From the NCBI RefSeq assembly GCF_023100805.1, contig NZ_CP095855.1:4443001-4507000 (forward strand): a DNA stretch of 64,000 nucleotides, written 5' to 3'. Under the pieces are notes generated by a model. It searched no databases, had not been told where the DNA came from, and saw nothing but the letters and a program-made list of their open reading frames with translations. The stretch comes from Chitinophaga filiformis (GTDB lineage Bacteria > Bacteroidota > Bacteroidia > Chitinophagales > Chitinophagaceae). The position numbers and the translations under genes are program-made. Below are positions 48,048-57,638 of this stretch, piece after piece; position 1 is the stretch's first letter; each line of letters starts with the position of its first letter.

Positions 48048-49199
48048 ATGCCTGATCATCAACAAAGAATTGCTTATCTCTTAGAACGTTATGTGAATAA
48101 GTCATGCAGCCGGGAAGAGCTGGATGAACTCTTCGCAGCCATTGGCAAGGGAGATGATCCGGAGGCGCTGGAGCGTTTCCTGGAAGAGAGCTGGCATGCA
48201 GACCTGGCAGCACCTGATATTGATTACGAACAGGTATATCAGCAGATCAGGCCCGTACAGCAGCCCCGCAGGGCTGTCATTACCCTGAAACGGGTGGCTG
48301 TGGCTGCCGCATTCGTACTGGTAGCGGGAGCAACCTACTGGCTGGCAGCACGCAGGCAGGCCGTACCTAAGCCAGCGCTGGCAGAACAAGCCCTTCCGGC
48401 GTCCATTGCGCCCGGCACCAACAGGGCAGTGCTGACCCTGGCAGATGGGTCGGTGGTGACGCTGGACAGTACAGGTAAACAGGTGATCAGGCAGGGAGGC
48501 ATCGCTATTCAGCAACAGAATGGACAGTTATCATACGGCAGTCAGCCGGCAGACGGTACCGTACACTACAACAAGCTGACTACGCCAAGGGGCGGACAAT
48601 TCAGGGTGGTATTGCCCGATGGCACAAAAGTATGGCTCAATTCGGCCTCCATGTTACGTTATCCGACGGCCTTTACCGGCAGGGAGCGGGTTGTGGAGCT
48701 GGAAGGACAGGGCTATTTCGAGGTGGCGGCCAATGCGCAACAGCCATTTAAGGTGAAAGTGCATAGTATGGAGGTACAGGTACTGGGTACCGACTTCGAT
48801 ATTATGGCCTACAGGGACGAGGCCTCTATTAATACTACCCTCCTGGCAGGCAGCGTCCAGGTGAAGGAAGGCAGCAATGAACAAATATTACGCCCCGGCC
48901 AACAGGCGGTAATGAACAATGAAGACCATCAGCTTACGGTCAGAATAGCAGACATCAAAAAAGTAACCGCGTGGAAGAACGGATTGTTTGTATTCAATAA
49001 CATGGCTTTGCCCGCTATTCTGAGGGAAGTAGCCCGCTGGTACGATGTGGATATTGTCTACATGGCCAGTCCCGGAACGGAATTGTATGGGGGCGGTATT
49101 GGAAGGAACCTGCAACTGGCCGACATACTGGCCTTGCTGGAAGGAAACGGCTATAATCATTTCAGGGTCGAAGGAAGAAAGGTAATCGTATTACCATAG
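48048..49199 (+). CDS. FecR-family anti-sigma factor
   Basis: 383 aa. Short cytoplasmic N-terminal domain (residues 1-80; YLLERYVNKSCSREELDEL) that would hold the sigma factor, one membrane helix at about 85-105 (VAVAAAFVLVAGATYWLAA), then the periplasmic FecR domain (TPRGGQFRVVLPDGTKVWLN, YPTAFTGRERVVELEGQGYF, VQVLGTDFDIMAY) and the DUF4974 C-terminal domain (FNNMALPAILREVARWYDVD). It starts 56 bp after the sigma gene. It passes the signal from the STN domain of SusC to the sigma factor. Confidence 0.95.
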   Translation: MPDHQQRIAYLLERYVNKSCSREELDELFAAIGKGDDPEALERFLEESWHADLAAPDIDYEQVYQQIRPVQQPRRAVITLKRVAVAAAFVLVAGATYWLAARRQAVPKPALAEQALPASIAPGTNRAVLTLADGSVVTLDSTGKQVIRQGGIAIQQQNGQLSYGSQPADGTVHYNKLTTPRGGQFRVVLPDGTKVWLNSASMLRYPTAFTGRERVVELEGQGYFEVAANAQQPFKVKVHSMEVQVLGTDFDIMAYRDEASINTTLLAGSVQVKEGSNEQILRPGQQAVMNNEDHQLTVRIADIKKVTAWKNGLFVFNNMALPAILREVARWYDVDIVYMASPGTELYGGGIGRNLQLADILALLEGNGYNHFRVEGRKVIVLP

Positions 49200-49322
49200 T
49201 AAATATCAACCAGGAGGACAATCAAATAAACCGGAGATGCTCGCAACACCTCCGGTGTGTTATCTGGTGTCCTCAATAAATCGCTGTAAGACCATTTAAG
49301 TACCACCAAACACTGCAAAAGT

Positions 49323-52300
49323 ATGCATTTCGACTGTTATGTACAGGCCCGCTCTACGCGCGGGCTATCAACCAAAATTTGCCTGGTTATGAAACTGACC
49401 ACGTTCCTGCTGTTGGTAAGCATCCTGCATGTGAGTGCTGCCGGGTACTCCCAGAAGGTAACTTTAAATGCCAAGAATATGCCCCTCCGGGAAGTATTCG
49501 CAGAGATCATCACCCAGACCGGGGTCTCTATCATCTATTCGGAAAAAGTACTTTCCAATACCGTTCCCGTTACCTTCTACGTGAAAGACGCCCCGGTACA
49601 GGAAGTGCTGGAGCTCTGCCTACGCAACCAGCAGGTAGCATATGCACTCGAAGGAAAGAACTTCGTTATTAAGAAACTCGCCCCTCCGGCGCCGGCGGCC
49701 GATTCGCTGATAACGGTCACGGGAATGGTCAGGGCGCCCAATAATGTACCCCTGCCCGGTGCTACAATACTGGTAAAAGGTACAAAGAAGGGTACACAGA
49801 CAGACAGCCAGGGACGTTTTGTGCTGCGCGACCTGCACCCGGGAGATATACTGGTCATCAGTAACATCGGCTTCGCTACCAAAGAGGTGCCTGCCGCTGC
49901 ACAGATCAACCTGCAGCTGGAAGAGGATACCCGCAATTTTAATGAAGTGGTGGTGGTAGGGTATAGCGACAAAAAGAAAAGTGAGCTGACCAGCGCCGTG
50001 AGCGTAGTATCGGCAGAGAAACTGAAAGACGTTACCACCAATGATGTCGGCAGCATGCTACAGGGTAAGGTAGCCGGCCTGCAGGTGGTGAACAGCTCAG
50101 GTGTGCCGGGTACAGCGGCGGAGCTCCGTTTGAGAGGCGTATCGTCGGTGAATGCTTCACAAAGCCCGCTGTTCGTGGTAGATGGCATCATCGGCGGCAA
50201 TTATGATCCTAACGATGTGGAGAGCATTACTGTATTAAAAGATGCAGGCGCTACCGCCATGTATGGTTCTCAGGCCAATGCCGGGGTGATCATCGTTACC
50301 ACCAAAAAGGCAAAACTGGGGAAGACCCGCTTTGAGGCAAAGGTGACCACCGGCTTTCGTAAACCGGATTTTGGCAGGATGAAGATGCTGACAGGCAGCG
50401 AATTGTACGACCGGCATAAAGAATTTTACCGGGACTATATTCCGGGCACTGACAATAATTCCTACAAGATCGATATCCTGAAGTTTTACAGTGAAAGACC
50501 TCAGAGCCTCCGTGGTCAGAATTATAGCTGGCTGAATACCATGTTCGAAACAGCCCCGGTGCAGAATATCTATTTATCAGCCAGCGGCAGTACAGAGAAG
50601 AATGAATATTACACAGGTCTTTCCTACTATAATGAAAAGGGAACCTTCATGAATACAGGTTTCCAGCGTATCAACCTGCGCGGGAATTCTACCTACCATT
50701 TCTCTAAACAGGTGAGCCTCACCAACAATATCAATATCAGTGGATCTACCGGTAAAAGCTATAACTACGATGACGTATATTATGCTTACCTGAACATGCC
50801 CTGGGATAATCCCTACGACGCTAAGGGACAGCCGGTATACGTAGATGGAAATTCCACTTTTAAATGGTGGTCGAGAGATAAAGTGAATCCCATACATACC
50901 ATCAGGAACTCCAATCACCCATATAAGAACTTTGACGTTAACTATGACTTGGGCCTGAATGTGAACATTACAGACTGGCTGTCCTTCTCCAGCAGCAACA
51001 GGGCCGCCGTCAGCTACAACAAGGGTACTGATTATTATTCATCTGTCGTAGCAGGGCAATACAGCGGTACCGGTTTCCTGAATGAGCTGAGCACTTTATC
51101 GTATGGTATCATTTCCAACGATCTGTTGAAGTTCAATTTCCGTAAAGGAGATCATAGCATCAGTGGCCTGGCGGGTATCGCAATAGAGAACAGTAAAACC
51201 GAAATACTGGGCGCCTCCGGTAAAGGTTTGCCCGAGGGGCTGAAGGTGCTGAACGTAGTGTCTAACAATCAGCTGGTGACCGGTTCGAATGATCAAGCTA
51301 TTATACAATCGTTTATCTCACAGCTCAGCTATGGTTACAGGGATAAATATTTCCTGACAGGGTCATATCGTGTGGATGGTTCAACTGCATTTCCTTCCAG
51401 CCGCCGTTACGGTTCTTTCCCCGCTGTATCTGCCGCCTGGCAGATCAGCAATGAAGATTTCCTGGTGGGCAATAAGCTGTTCAGCAACCTGAAACTGAGG
51501 GCCAGCTATGGCGTAACCGGTACACAGGATATAGGCTCTTCCCGTTACCTGGGCCTTTATTCACTGAGCAGCCAATACAATGGAGGAACAGCTGCCACGC
51601 CGTCACAATTGCCCAGCCCAAACCTGACCTGGGAGAGCAAAAGGCAGCTGAACCTGGGCCTGGATGTAGGTCTGTTCAACAGGATCAATTTGACGGTGGA
51701 TGCTTATAATAACGTAACGAACAAGCTGCTGTTGCAGGTGCCGCAACCACTGTCAGTCGGCTTCGAGCAGCGTTGGGAGAATGTTGGCAAGGTGATTAAT
51801 AACGGGATAGAATTCACGATCAGTACGATCAACATCAAGACCAATGATTTTGAATGGACAACAGACCTGAACTTCAACTATAACACCAACAAGCTGAAGG
51901 AACTGCCCAGCGATATTACCCGTACGCAGCCTACCTGGAGCATTTCCCAGATATACCGCAATGATGGTAACCTGTATGAGTTTTACATGCCGAAATGGCT
52001 GGGCGTAAATAAAGAAACAGGGGCGCCGCAATGGGAAGTGATCAACCGCGATGCCAATGGCAAAGAGATATCGCGCGCAGCTACTTCCGATTATGCCAGC
52101 GCCACCTACCAGGAAGTGGGTTCGGCCCTGCCGAAGCTACAGGGGGGCTTTAACTCGCAATGGACATACAAAAATCTCTCCCTCAGTGTGAACGCGTATT
52201 ACCTGACGGGCAATAAAGTGTTCAGCAACAGCCTGCGCTTTGTGATGAACGATGGGAACGAACCGTATTACAACCAGATCAAACTGCCTTCCGGTTATAA

Positions 52301-52637
52301 GATCTGGACACATCCGGGAGATGATGCAACAGAACCCAGTCCGCAGAACGCTGCCAATTCCACAGAAACTTCCACCCGTTACCTGAAAGACGGCGACTTC
52401 CTGGCTATCCGTAATATTTCGCTGTCTTACAGGCTGCCCAAACTATGGGTAAGCCGCTGGCATATGGATGGGGTAACGCTTTCCCTGACGGCAGACAATG
52501 TATATACTTTCACGAAGTTCCTCGGACAGGATCCTGCTACAACTATTACCTCCGGCAGTTATGTAATGCCTGGCGTATCGGATTTCAAATATCCGAACAA
52601 CCGCCAGTATCTGTTCAACATCAATATCAGGTTCTAG
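49323..52637 (+). CDS. SusC/RagA-family TonB-linked outer-membrane protein with STN domain
   Basis: 1104 aa from ATG 49323; the hydrophobic signal starts at an internal ATG, 49389 (MKLTTFLLLVSILHVSAAGY), so either start is possible, and long N-termini are common in this subgroup. STN (secretin/TonB signalling) domain at about 50-115 (MPLREVFAEIITQTGVSIIY), CarboxypepD_reg-like domain at about 130-205 (GATILVKGTKKGTQTDSQGR), TonB plug (VVVVGYSDKKKSELTSAVS; DGIIGGNYDPNDVESITVLK), then a beta barrel ending in LFNINIRF. It imports a ligand captured by SusD, driven by TonB. The STN domain ties it to the FecR/sigma pair upstream. The substrate is unknown. Confidence 0.96.
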   Translation: MHFDCYVQARSTRGLSTKICLVMKLTTFLLLVSILHVSAAGYSQKVTLNAKNMPLREVFAEIITQTGVSIIYSEKVLSNTVPVTFYVKDAPVQEVLELCLRNQQVAYALEGKNFVIKKLAPPAPAADSLITVTGMVRAPNNVPLPGATILVKGTKKGTQTDSQGRFVLRDLHPGDILVISNIGFATKEVPAAAQINLQLEEDTRNFNEVVVVGYSDKKKSELTSAVSVVSAEKLKDVTTNDVGSMLQGKVAGLQVVNSSGVPGTAAELRLRGVSSVNASQSPLFVVDGIIGGNYDPNDVESITVLKDAGATAMYGSQANAGVIIVTTKKAKLGKTRFEAKVTTGFRKPDFGRMKMLTGSELYDRHKEFYRDYIPGTDNNSYKIDILKFYSERPQSLRGQNYSWLNTMFETAPVQNIYLSASGSTEKNEYYTGLSYYNEKGTFMNTGFQRINLRGNSTYHFSKQVSLTNNINISGSTGKSYNYDDVYYAYLNMPWDNPYDAKGQPVYVDGNSTFKWWSRDKVNPIHTIRNSNHPYKNFDVNYDLGLNVNITDWLSFSSSNRAAVSYNKGTDYYSSVVAGQYSGTGFLNELSTLSYGIISNDLLKFNFRKGDHSISGLAGIAIENSKTEILGASGKGLPEGLKVLNVVSNNQLVTGSNDQAIIQSFISQLSYGYRDKYFLTGSYRVDGSTAFPSSRRYGSFPAVSAAWQISNEDFLVGNKLFSNLKLRASYGVTGTQDIGSSRYLGLYSLSSQYNGGTAATPSQLPSPNLTWESKRQLNLGLDVGLFNRINLTVDAYNNVTNKLLLQVPQPLSVGFEQRWENVGKVINNGIEFTISTINIKTNDFEWTTDLNFNYNTNKLKELPSDITRTQPTWSISQIYRNDGNLYEFYMPKWLGVNKETGAPQWEVINRDANGKEISRAATSDYASATYQEVGSALPKLQGGFNSQWTYKNLSLSVNAYYLTGNKVFSNSLRFVMNDGNEPYYNQIKLPSGYKIWTHPGDDATEPSPQNAANSTETSTRYLKDGDFLAIRNISLSYRLPKLWVSRWHMDGVTLSLTADNVYTFTKFLGQDPATTITSGSYVMPGVSDFKYPNNRQYLFNINIRF

Positions 52638-52651
52638 TAAACTATCAGCAC

Positions 52652-54166
52652 ATGACAACAAGATTCCTTCTTATCATACTTACTTTTCCCTTGCTGTTCG
52701 GCAGTTGCCTGAAAGACATTACACCGAGCGACTCGCTGACACCGGGCACCCTGACACAAACCACACAGGGCCTGAAACAGGCATTGAACGGAGCCTATGC
52801 GCTGTTCAAGGATCACGTGGAGTTCAATGGAACGACAGACCTTAATAACATGTACCTGCGGCAATATTTCCAGATGAGTGATTTTGCCAGTGATGATATT
52901 GTGTGCGCGCAAACCACTACAGATCCGCTGTATTATAGTTTCTCGCTGAACCATACGCCCACGCAGACAAACAGCCGTTATTTCTGGTATATCTCCTATA
53001 AGATCATCAACGACGTGAACACCGTGATAGAGGCTGCAGAAGCTATACAGAATCCGGATGCAACAGTGAAACAGCTGATCGGTGAATGTTATTTCCTGAG
53101 GGCATTCTGCCACTTTAACCTGGCCAGGTTTTATGCCCGTCCTTATGCAGAAGACCCTGCTGCCGCTGGTATCATCGTGCGTACATCTACCGGCGATGCG
53201 TCGTCCAGGGCGCGGTCGACCGTAGCAGAAACGTACGCCGCTATTATTGCCGACGCAGCGAAAGGCGCGGAGCTGATGGGACAGCAGCGCGGTGTGCAAT
53301 ACGCTTCCCAGGAGGCGGCATGGGCATTGTTGTCGAGGGTATACCTGTATAAAGGCGACAATGACAGTACTATTTTCTACAGCAATAAAGTGATCAATTC
53401 CGGCAGGTTCGCATTGGAAACTGCCACCGGTTTTAAGTCGATGTTTGCCAATGCAGGCGGCAGTAAAGAGACGATCCTTTGTGTGGCCTTTACAACGGTA
53501 GACGATTATGGAAAGGCGGGTTCTATCGCCTCTATGATCTACTCTGATGGTAATTCCGGCTGGGGAGAGGAATTCGCATCACAATCGCTGCGCGATACGA
53601 TGGCTGCGCATCCGGAAGATGCGCGCTGGTCTTATATTGTACCTCTGAAAGACGGCTCCGGCAACCTGCAGAAGAAGAACGGTATTGAAACCTACTATAT
53701 TACCAAGTTCTCCGGCCAGGGAGGTAGCCCGACACTGAGCTCCCCTATACTTTTCCGCCTGGCAGAAATGTATCTCAACAAGGCCGAGGCAGAAGCGAAG
53801 GCAGGCAACACCGCCGCAGCGCTGGCTGATGTGGATCAGATCAGAAAGAACAGGGGGCTGGAGGGCGCGCTGTACAACGGGCAGCTGCCTGCAGGTAAGA
53901 CCGCCCTGGAAACAGTGCTGAAGGATAGGAGGATAGAGCTGGCATTTGAAGGGCACCGCACTTTTGACGTGTACCGCAATAAACTGAGCATGAACAGGAC
54001 CTACTGGGGCTACCATCTGCCGGGACTGAAAGAATCAGATATAGATCTCAGTAAAAGGCCTGCGGGATATGAGAATATGATCATTGCCCCGGACAATAAA
54101 CGGGTGGTCTACTACATCCCGATCGATGAGATCCAGACCAACAAACTGTGCTCACAGAATCCTTAA
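52652..54166 (+). CDS. SusD/RagB-family nutrient-binding lipoprotein
   Basis: 504 aa from ATG 52652, chosen because a lipoprotein signal follows at once (FLLIILTFPLLFGSCLKD, lipid-bearing Cys near residue 19); upstream ATGs lie inside susC. SusD TPR-like helices are visible in QLIGECYFLRAFCHFNLARF and YASQEAAWALLSRVYLYKGD. The C-terminal signature LFRLAEMYLNKAEAEAKAG, the DVDQIRKNRG helix and ELAFEGHRTFDVYRNK are typical. It forms the lid of the SusC transporter at the cell surface. The gap to susC is 14 bp, so the two are co-translated or nearly so. Confidence 0.95.
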   Translation: MTTRFLLIILTFPLLFGSCLKDITPSDSLTPGTLTQTTQGLKQALNGAYALFKDHVEFNGTTDLNNMYLRQYFQMSDFASDDIVCAQTTTDPLYYSFSLNHTPTQTNSRYFWYISYKIINDVNTVIEAAEAIQNPDATVKQLIGECYFLRAFCHFNLARFYARPYAEDPAAAGIIVRTSTGDASSRARSTVAETYAAIIADAAKGAELMGQQRGVQYASQEAAWALLSRVYLYKGDNDSTIFYSNKVINSGRFALETATGFKSMFANAGGSKETILCVAFTTVDDYGKAGSIASMIYSDGNSGWGEEFASQSLRDTMAAHPEDARWSYIVPLKDGSGNLQKKNGIETYYITKFSGQGGSPTLSSPILFRLAEMYLNKAEAEAKAGNTAAALADVDQIRKNRGLEGALYNGQLPAGKTALETVLKDRRIELAFEGHRTFDVYRNKLSMNRTYWGYHLPGLKESDIDLSKRPAGYENMIIAPDNKRVVYYIPIDEIQTNKLCSQNP

Positions 54167-54190
54167 TTCATGGCTTAAATCCTGATCACT

Positions 54191-55048
54191 ATGCGTTCAT
54201 TCAGATATATATTCTTCATAATAGCGGCAGCGCTTATCAGCGGTTGCAGCGACGACAAAGTAACGCCGGATGCTGATGTTTTTTATGAGGTCAGCATCAA
54301 TGGCAACGACGTCACCTTTACAAACAAAACCACGGGCGCCGTGTCCTATAAATGGGATTTCGGCGATGGAACCACCTCGGAAGAGGAAAGCCCGGTACAT
54401 ACCTATCCGGGGAAAGGCAAGTATGTACCTACCCTGTATGCCACCACCAAAGAGGGTAAGGTGACCGAGGGTTCGACGGTCCTGTATATTGCCAAAACAT
54501 CCCCCGTAAAACTGGATGATAATTCCCTGGCGGACTGGGATCATGTAACAGACCATGACATCACTGCGGGTGCCGGGGAAACGTATTTCAGGCGGGCAAA
54601 ATTCGATTATGACGCCTCTTATGTTTATGTGTATCTTGAAATGAATTCGAAGGCGGCAAATGCCGATATATTCGATTTTTACATGGATACCGACAACAAC
54701 GCAGGGACGGGCCTGCTGACCGGTACTTTCCCGGAGGGCGGTTATGACGTGTTGCTGGAGGGCGCTGTGCTGGCAAACTGGTTTGATGCATTCTATCATA
54801 AAGGCGCTCAGAATGCCTTTACTTTTGATGCCTCCGGTGTAACGGAATTCTATACCCTCGGTACGCAGCAGCAGGAAGGCAATGTGCTGAAGTTTGAGCT
54901 GCGTCTTTCCCGTGCAAAGCTGAAGGGCCTGGCGGCAACTACAGGGTTGCGCATTGGCATAGAGGCAACCAAAGGCGACTGGTCGGCCACACTGGGCGAT
55001 ATACCAGGAAAGGGGCTGCCATCGGTGCTGATCAATTTTGAGCAATAA
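54191..55048 (+). CDS. PKD-domain surface lipoprotein of the SusCD locus
   Basis: 285 aa. Lipoprotein signal (YIFFIIAAALISGCSDDK, Cys near residue 19). A PKD domain at about 28-105 has the core YKWDFGDGTTSEEESPVHTY. The C-terminal domain (about 110-285) looks like a CBM9-like sandwich (RAKFDYDASYVYVYLEMNSK, DFYMDTDNNAGTGL, LKFELRLSRAKLKGL). It sits where SusE/SusF-type glycan-binding lipoproteins are found, 24 bp after susD, and probably helps capture the substrate. Binding specificity cannot be read from sequence. Confidence 0.85.
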   Translation: MRSFRYIFFIIAAALISGCSDDKVTPDADVFYEVSINGNDVTFTNKTTGAVSYKWDFGDGTTSEEESPVHTYPGKGKYVPTLYATTKEGKVTEGSTVLYIAKTSPVKLDDNSLADWDHVTDHDITAGAGETYFRRAKFDYDASYVYVYLEMNSKAANADIFDFYMDTDNNAGTGLLTGTFPEGGYDVLLEGAVLANWFDAFYHKGAQNAFTFDASGVTEFYTLGTQQQEGNVLKFELRLSRAKLKGLAATTGLRIGIEATKGDWSATLGDIPGKGLPSVLINFEQ

Positions 55049-55078
55049 GTGATCTTAGTTAATTAACCCAACATCATA

Positions 55079-56131
55079 ATGGAAAAACAGACCGGCCGTT
55101 TATTATCGCTGGATGTCATGCGGGGAGTGATCATGATATTACTGGCGGGCGAAAGTTGCCGGGTATATGAGTCGATCAGCGAGTGGCATGACAATGCTTT
55201 TATCCGGCAATTCTTTCATCATCCCTGGCATGGTTTGCGTTTCTGGGACCTGGTGCAGCCCGCATTTATGTTCATGGCGGGCACGGCCATGTATATATCC
55301 TATGAAAGCAAGCGCCGGAAGGGCGTGAGCTGGGAACAAAATTTCAAACATATCGCTATACGCAGTGCAAAGCTCTTCCTGCTGGGAACGGGCCTGCATT
55401 GCGTATATGCAGGCAAACTGGTGTGGGAACTGTGGAACGTGCTGACGCAATTGTCCGCCACCGGCATCATTGCTTACCTGGTCATCGGCCGTTCCTATAC
55501 TTTCCAGATCAGTACAGGCCTGCTGCTGATCCTGCTGAACGACATCCTTTACCGTAGTATACTGGTGCCGGGTTTTGATCAGCCCTTTGTTGAATACCAC
55601 AACTTCGGCGCTTACATGGATACGCTGCTGATGGGCAAGATCAATAAGGATGGCTGGGTGGCTATCAATATCATTCCAACGGCCGCGCATACGGTATGGG
55701 GCGTAACGGCAGGAAAGTTATTGTCTTCAACCCTGGAGGGCAATCGTAAAGCAGGCATACTGGCCCTTGCCGGGGTGATATTGCTCTGTCTCGGGTTCGG
55801 CGCTGACCTCACAGGTATATCGCCCATCATAAAAAGGATCAGTACTGCCGGGTTTGTACTGGCTTCTGCCGGCTGGGTATTGCTCATACTGTCTTTCCTT
55901 TACTGGTGGATAGACGTACGCGATCACCAGCGTTATGCCTGGATAGCCGTAGTAGTGGGGATGAACGCGATATTTATTTACCTGTTCTTTGAGACGGTTG
56001 GCGCGCAATGGCTGAATGGGGTAGTGGGCATTTTTGTACCCTGGCATATACCAGCTGCACTCACAACCTGGGCATTGGAATGGTATCTCTGCTACTGGCT
56101 GTATAAAAAGAAGATCTTCTTTAAACTATAA
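55079..56131 (+). CDS. HGSNAT/DUF5009-type membrane acyltransferase
   Basis: 350-aa polytopic membrane protein with about ten hydrophobic helices. It begins RLLSLDVMRGVIMILLAGES, the R-x-x-S-L-D-x-x-R-G motif of this family, followed by HHPWHGLRFWDLVQPAFMFM with the conserved HxxWxG...FWDLVQPxF pattern of heparan-alpha-glucosaminide N-acetyltransferase-like proteins. Known members acetylate glycan amino groups across a membrane. It lies 30 bp after the PKD lipoprotein and looks like part of the locus, which points to an amino-sugar or acylated substrate; that is inference. The length fits bacterial DUF5009 proteins. Confidence 0.88.
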   Translation: MEKQTGRLLSLDVMRGVIMILLAGESCRVYESISEWHDNAFIRQFFHHPWHGLRFWDLVQPAFMFMAGTAMYISYESKRRKGVSWEQNFKHIAIRSAKLFLLGTGLHCVYAGKLVWELWNVLTQLSATGIIAYLVIGRSYTFQISTGLLLILLNDILYRSILVPGFDQPFVEYHNFGAYMDTLLMGKINKDGWVAINIIPTAAHTVWGVTAGKLLSSTLEGNRKAGILALAGVILLCLGFGADLTGISPIIKRISTAGFVLASAGWVLLILSFLYWWIDVRDHQRYAWIAVVVGMNAIFIYLFFETVGAQWLNGVVGIFVPWHIPAALTTWALEWYLCYWLYKKKIFFKL

Positions 56132-56212
56132 AGCTCATAACAATTTCTTAACCTGGCCTGCTGACGGTAAGCGCTTCATCTTACAGTTCTTCTCATAAAC
56201 AAGACAGCGAAG

Positions 56213-57550
56213 ATGAAGCGTATCTATGCAATGGCAGGAGGGCTGCTGTTAACATTGTCAGCCGCCGCACAACAGACAGGTCATGTCGTATTGATCACTA
56301 TTGACGGATTCCGTCCGGACTTCTACCAGGAAGCTTCCTGGGGAATGAACAATCTCCGGATGATGAAGGAGAATGGTGTTTCGGCAGATGGTGTGAACTG
56401 TGTGTTCCCCAGTGTAACCTATCCTGATCATACTACCATTATTACAGGTGTAAAGCCTGCAAAACACGGCATTTATTATAACGCGCCTTTTGAGGAAGGC
56501 AAGGCCAGCGGCGCATGGTATTTTTATTATGAGGGTATCAAGGCGCCTACCTTATATGATGCGGTACATAAGGCAGGTAAAACAAATGCCAATGTGATCT
56601 GGCCGGTCACGGTAGGTGGACCTATTGATTGCAATGTGCCGGATATCTGGCCACTGGGTAAGTCGACCGACAGGAGGGAGGAAACCGCCAAAGCAACGAC
56701 CCCTGCCGGTCTCTGGCAGGAACTGGAGGAGAATGCCACTGGTAAGCTGGGAGCCGACGATTTTTCCATGGTAAGGGAAGAACTGGTGATGGATGAGAAT
56801 GTGGCAAGAATGGGCGCTTATATCATCAGAAAATATAAACCTGCGTTCACTACCTTACACCTGGCCTGTACAGATCACTATGAGCATATGCAGGGACGTG
56901 ACGGTTTGCTGGTAAGGAAATCGGTAGCAGGCGCCGACAGGGCCATCGGCACTATCCTGGAAGCATTGATCAGGGCCGGTATCAAAGACAGTACCACCAT
57001 CATCGTAACAGGCGATCATGGTTTTGTGGATATTCAGCAGTCCTTCTCTCCGAACATATTACTGGCTGAGGCAGGATTGATCACAGACATGGACAATGGC
57101 AACTGGAAGGCCCGGTTCCATGCCGCAGGAGGTTCTGCATTCCTGCATCTGAAAGATAAGAACGACAAAGCATCATTGGAAAAAGTAAAGGAGATACTGA
57201 CGCATCTGCCGGCTGATCAGCAAAAACTGTTTAAAATAATCGACCGTAAACAACTGGACGCCATTGGCGCTGATCCTGATGCCGCGCTGGCGCTGGCAGC
57301 CATGCCGGGTGTAACTATAGGCGCAGGAGTGAAGGGGGCTGTTGTAAAAGCAGCAAAGGGCGGTACACATGGTTTCTATCCTGATTTCCGGGAGATCCAG
57401 ACCGGTTTTGTAGCATATGGCGCAGGTATAGCAAAGGGGAAGACGGTGAAGGAGATGGACCTGACAGATATAGCGCCTGTCATCGCGAAGTTGTTGGGAT
57501 TGTCATTTAACACTGCCGATGGACATATTCCGGCAGGTATACTGCAATAA
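56213..57550 (+). CDS. exported nucleotide pyrophosphatase/phosphodiesterase-type enzyme
   Basis: 445 aa with a signal peptide (YAMAGGLLLTLSAAAQQ). Alkaline-phosphatase superfamily, ecto-nucleotide pyrophosphatase/phosphodiesterase branch: first metal Asp in VVLITIDGFRPDFYQ, nucleophile Thr in VFPSVTYPDHTTIITG, metal site TDHYEHMQGRDG, TGDHGFVD for the second metal pair, and a late GGTHGFYPD histidine. It hydrolyses phosphodiester or pyrophosphate bonds, or phosphate esters of sugars or lipids, in the periplasm or at the surface. It is the last gene of the locus and the only clear hydrolase in it. It ends 34 bp before a terminator. Confidence 0.92.
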   Translation: MKRIYAMAGGLLLTLSAAAQQTGHVVLITIDGFRPDFYQEASWGMNNLRMMKENGVSADGVNCVFPSVTYPDHTTIITGVKPAKHGIYYNAPFEEGKASGAWYFYYEGIKAPTLYDAVHKAGKTNANVIWPVTVGGPIDCNVPDIWPLGKSTDRREETAKATTPAGLWQELEENATGKLGADDFSMVREELVMDENVARMGAYIIRKYKPAFTTLHLACTDHYEHMQGRDGLLVRKSVAGADRAIGTILEALIRAGIKDSTTIIVTGDHGFVDIQQSFSPNILLAEAGLITDMDNGNWKARFHAAGGSAFLHLKDKNDKASLEKVKEILTHLPADQQKLFKIIDRKQLDAIGADPDAALALAAMPGVTIGAGVKGAVVKAAKGGTHGFYPDFREIQTGFVAYGAGIAKGKTVKEMDLTDIAPVIAKLLGLSFNTADGHIPAGILQ

Positions 57551-57584
57551 GCCATCTACTATCTATGAAATACCCGTGTAAAAA

Positions 57585-57620
57585 GAAGCCTTTAAGTCCC
57601 GCTTGGGATTTAAAGGCTTC
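57585..57620. terminator. bidirectional intrinsic terminator
   Basis: A 16-bp stem with one G-T wobble, GAAGCCTTTAAGTCCC (57585-57600) / GGGATTTAAAGGCTTC (57605-57620), loop GCTT. The plus strand continues TGACATTTTT, and the minus strand continues TTTTTACAC. It serves the convergent phosphodiesterase and VOC genes. Confidence 0.9.
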
Positions 57621-57638
57621 TGACATTTTTGTAACTGA

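Noticed and set aside
49230-49256. ACCGGAG/CTCCGGT hairpin between fecR and susC as a terminator
   Set aside because: A 7-bp stem with a 13-nt loop and no T-run; it could at most be a weak attenuator, and the genes look like one unit.
52445-52651. Upstream extension of SusD starting inside susC
   Set aside because: The lipoprotein signal begins exactly at ATG 52652; the extension is out-of-frame susC sequence with no export signal of its own.
54197-55045. 282-codon antisense frame under the PKD lipoprotein gene
   Set aside because: It mirrors the coding strand almost exactly, lacks any recognisable motif, and the plus-strand gene has a signal peptide, lipobox and PKD core.
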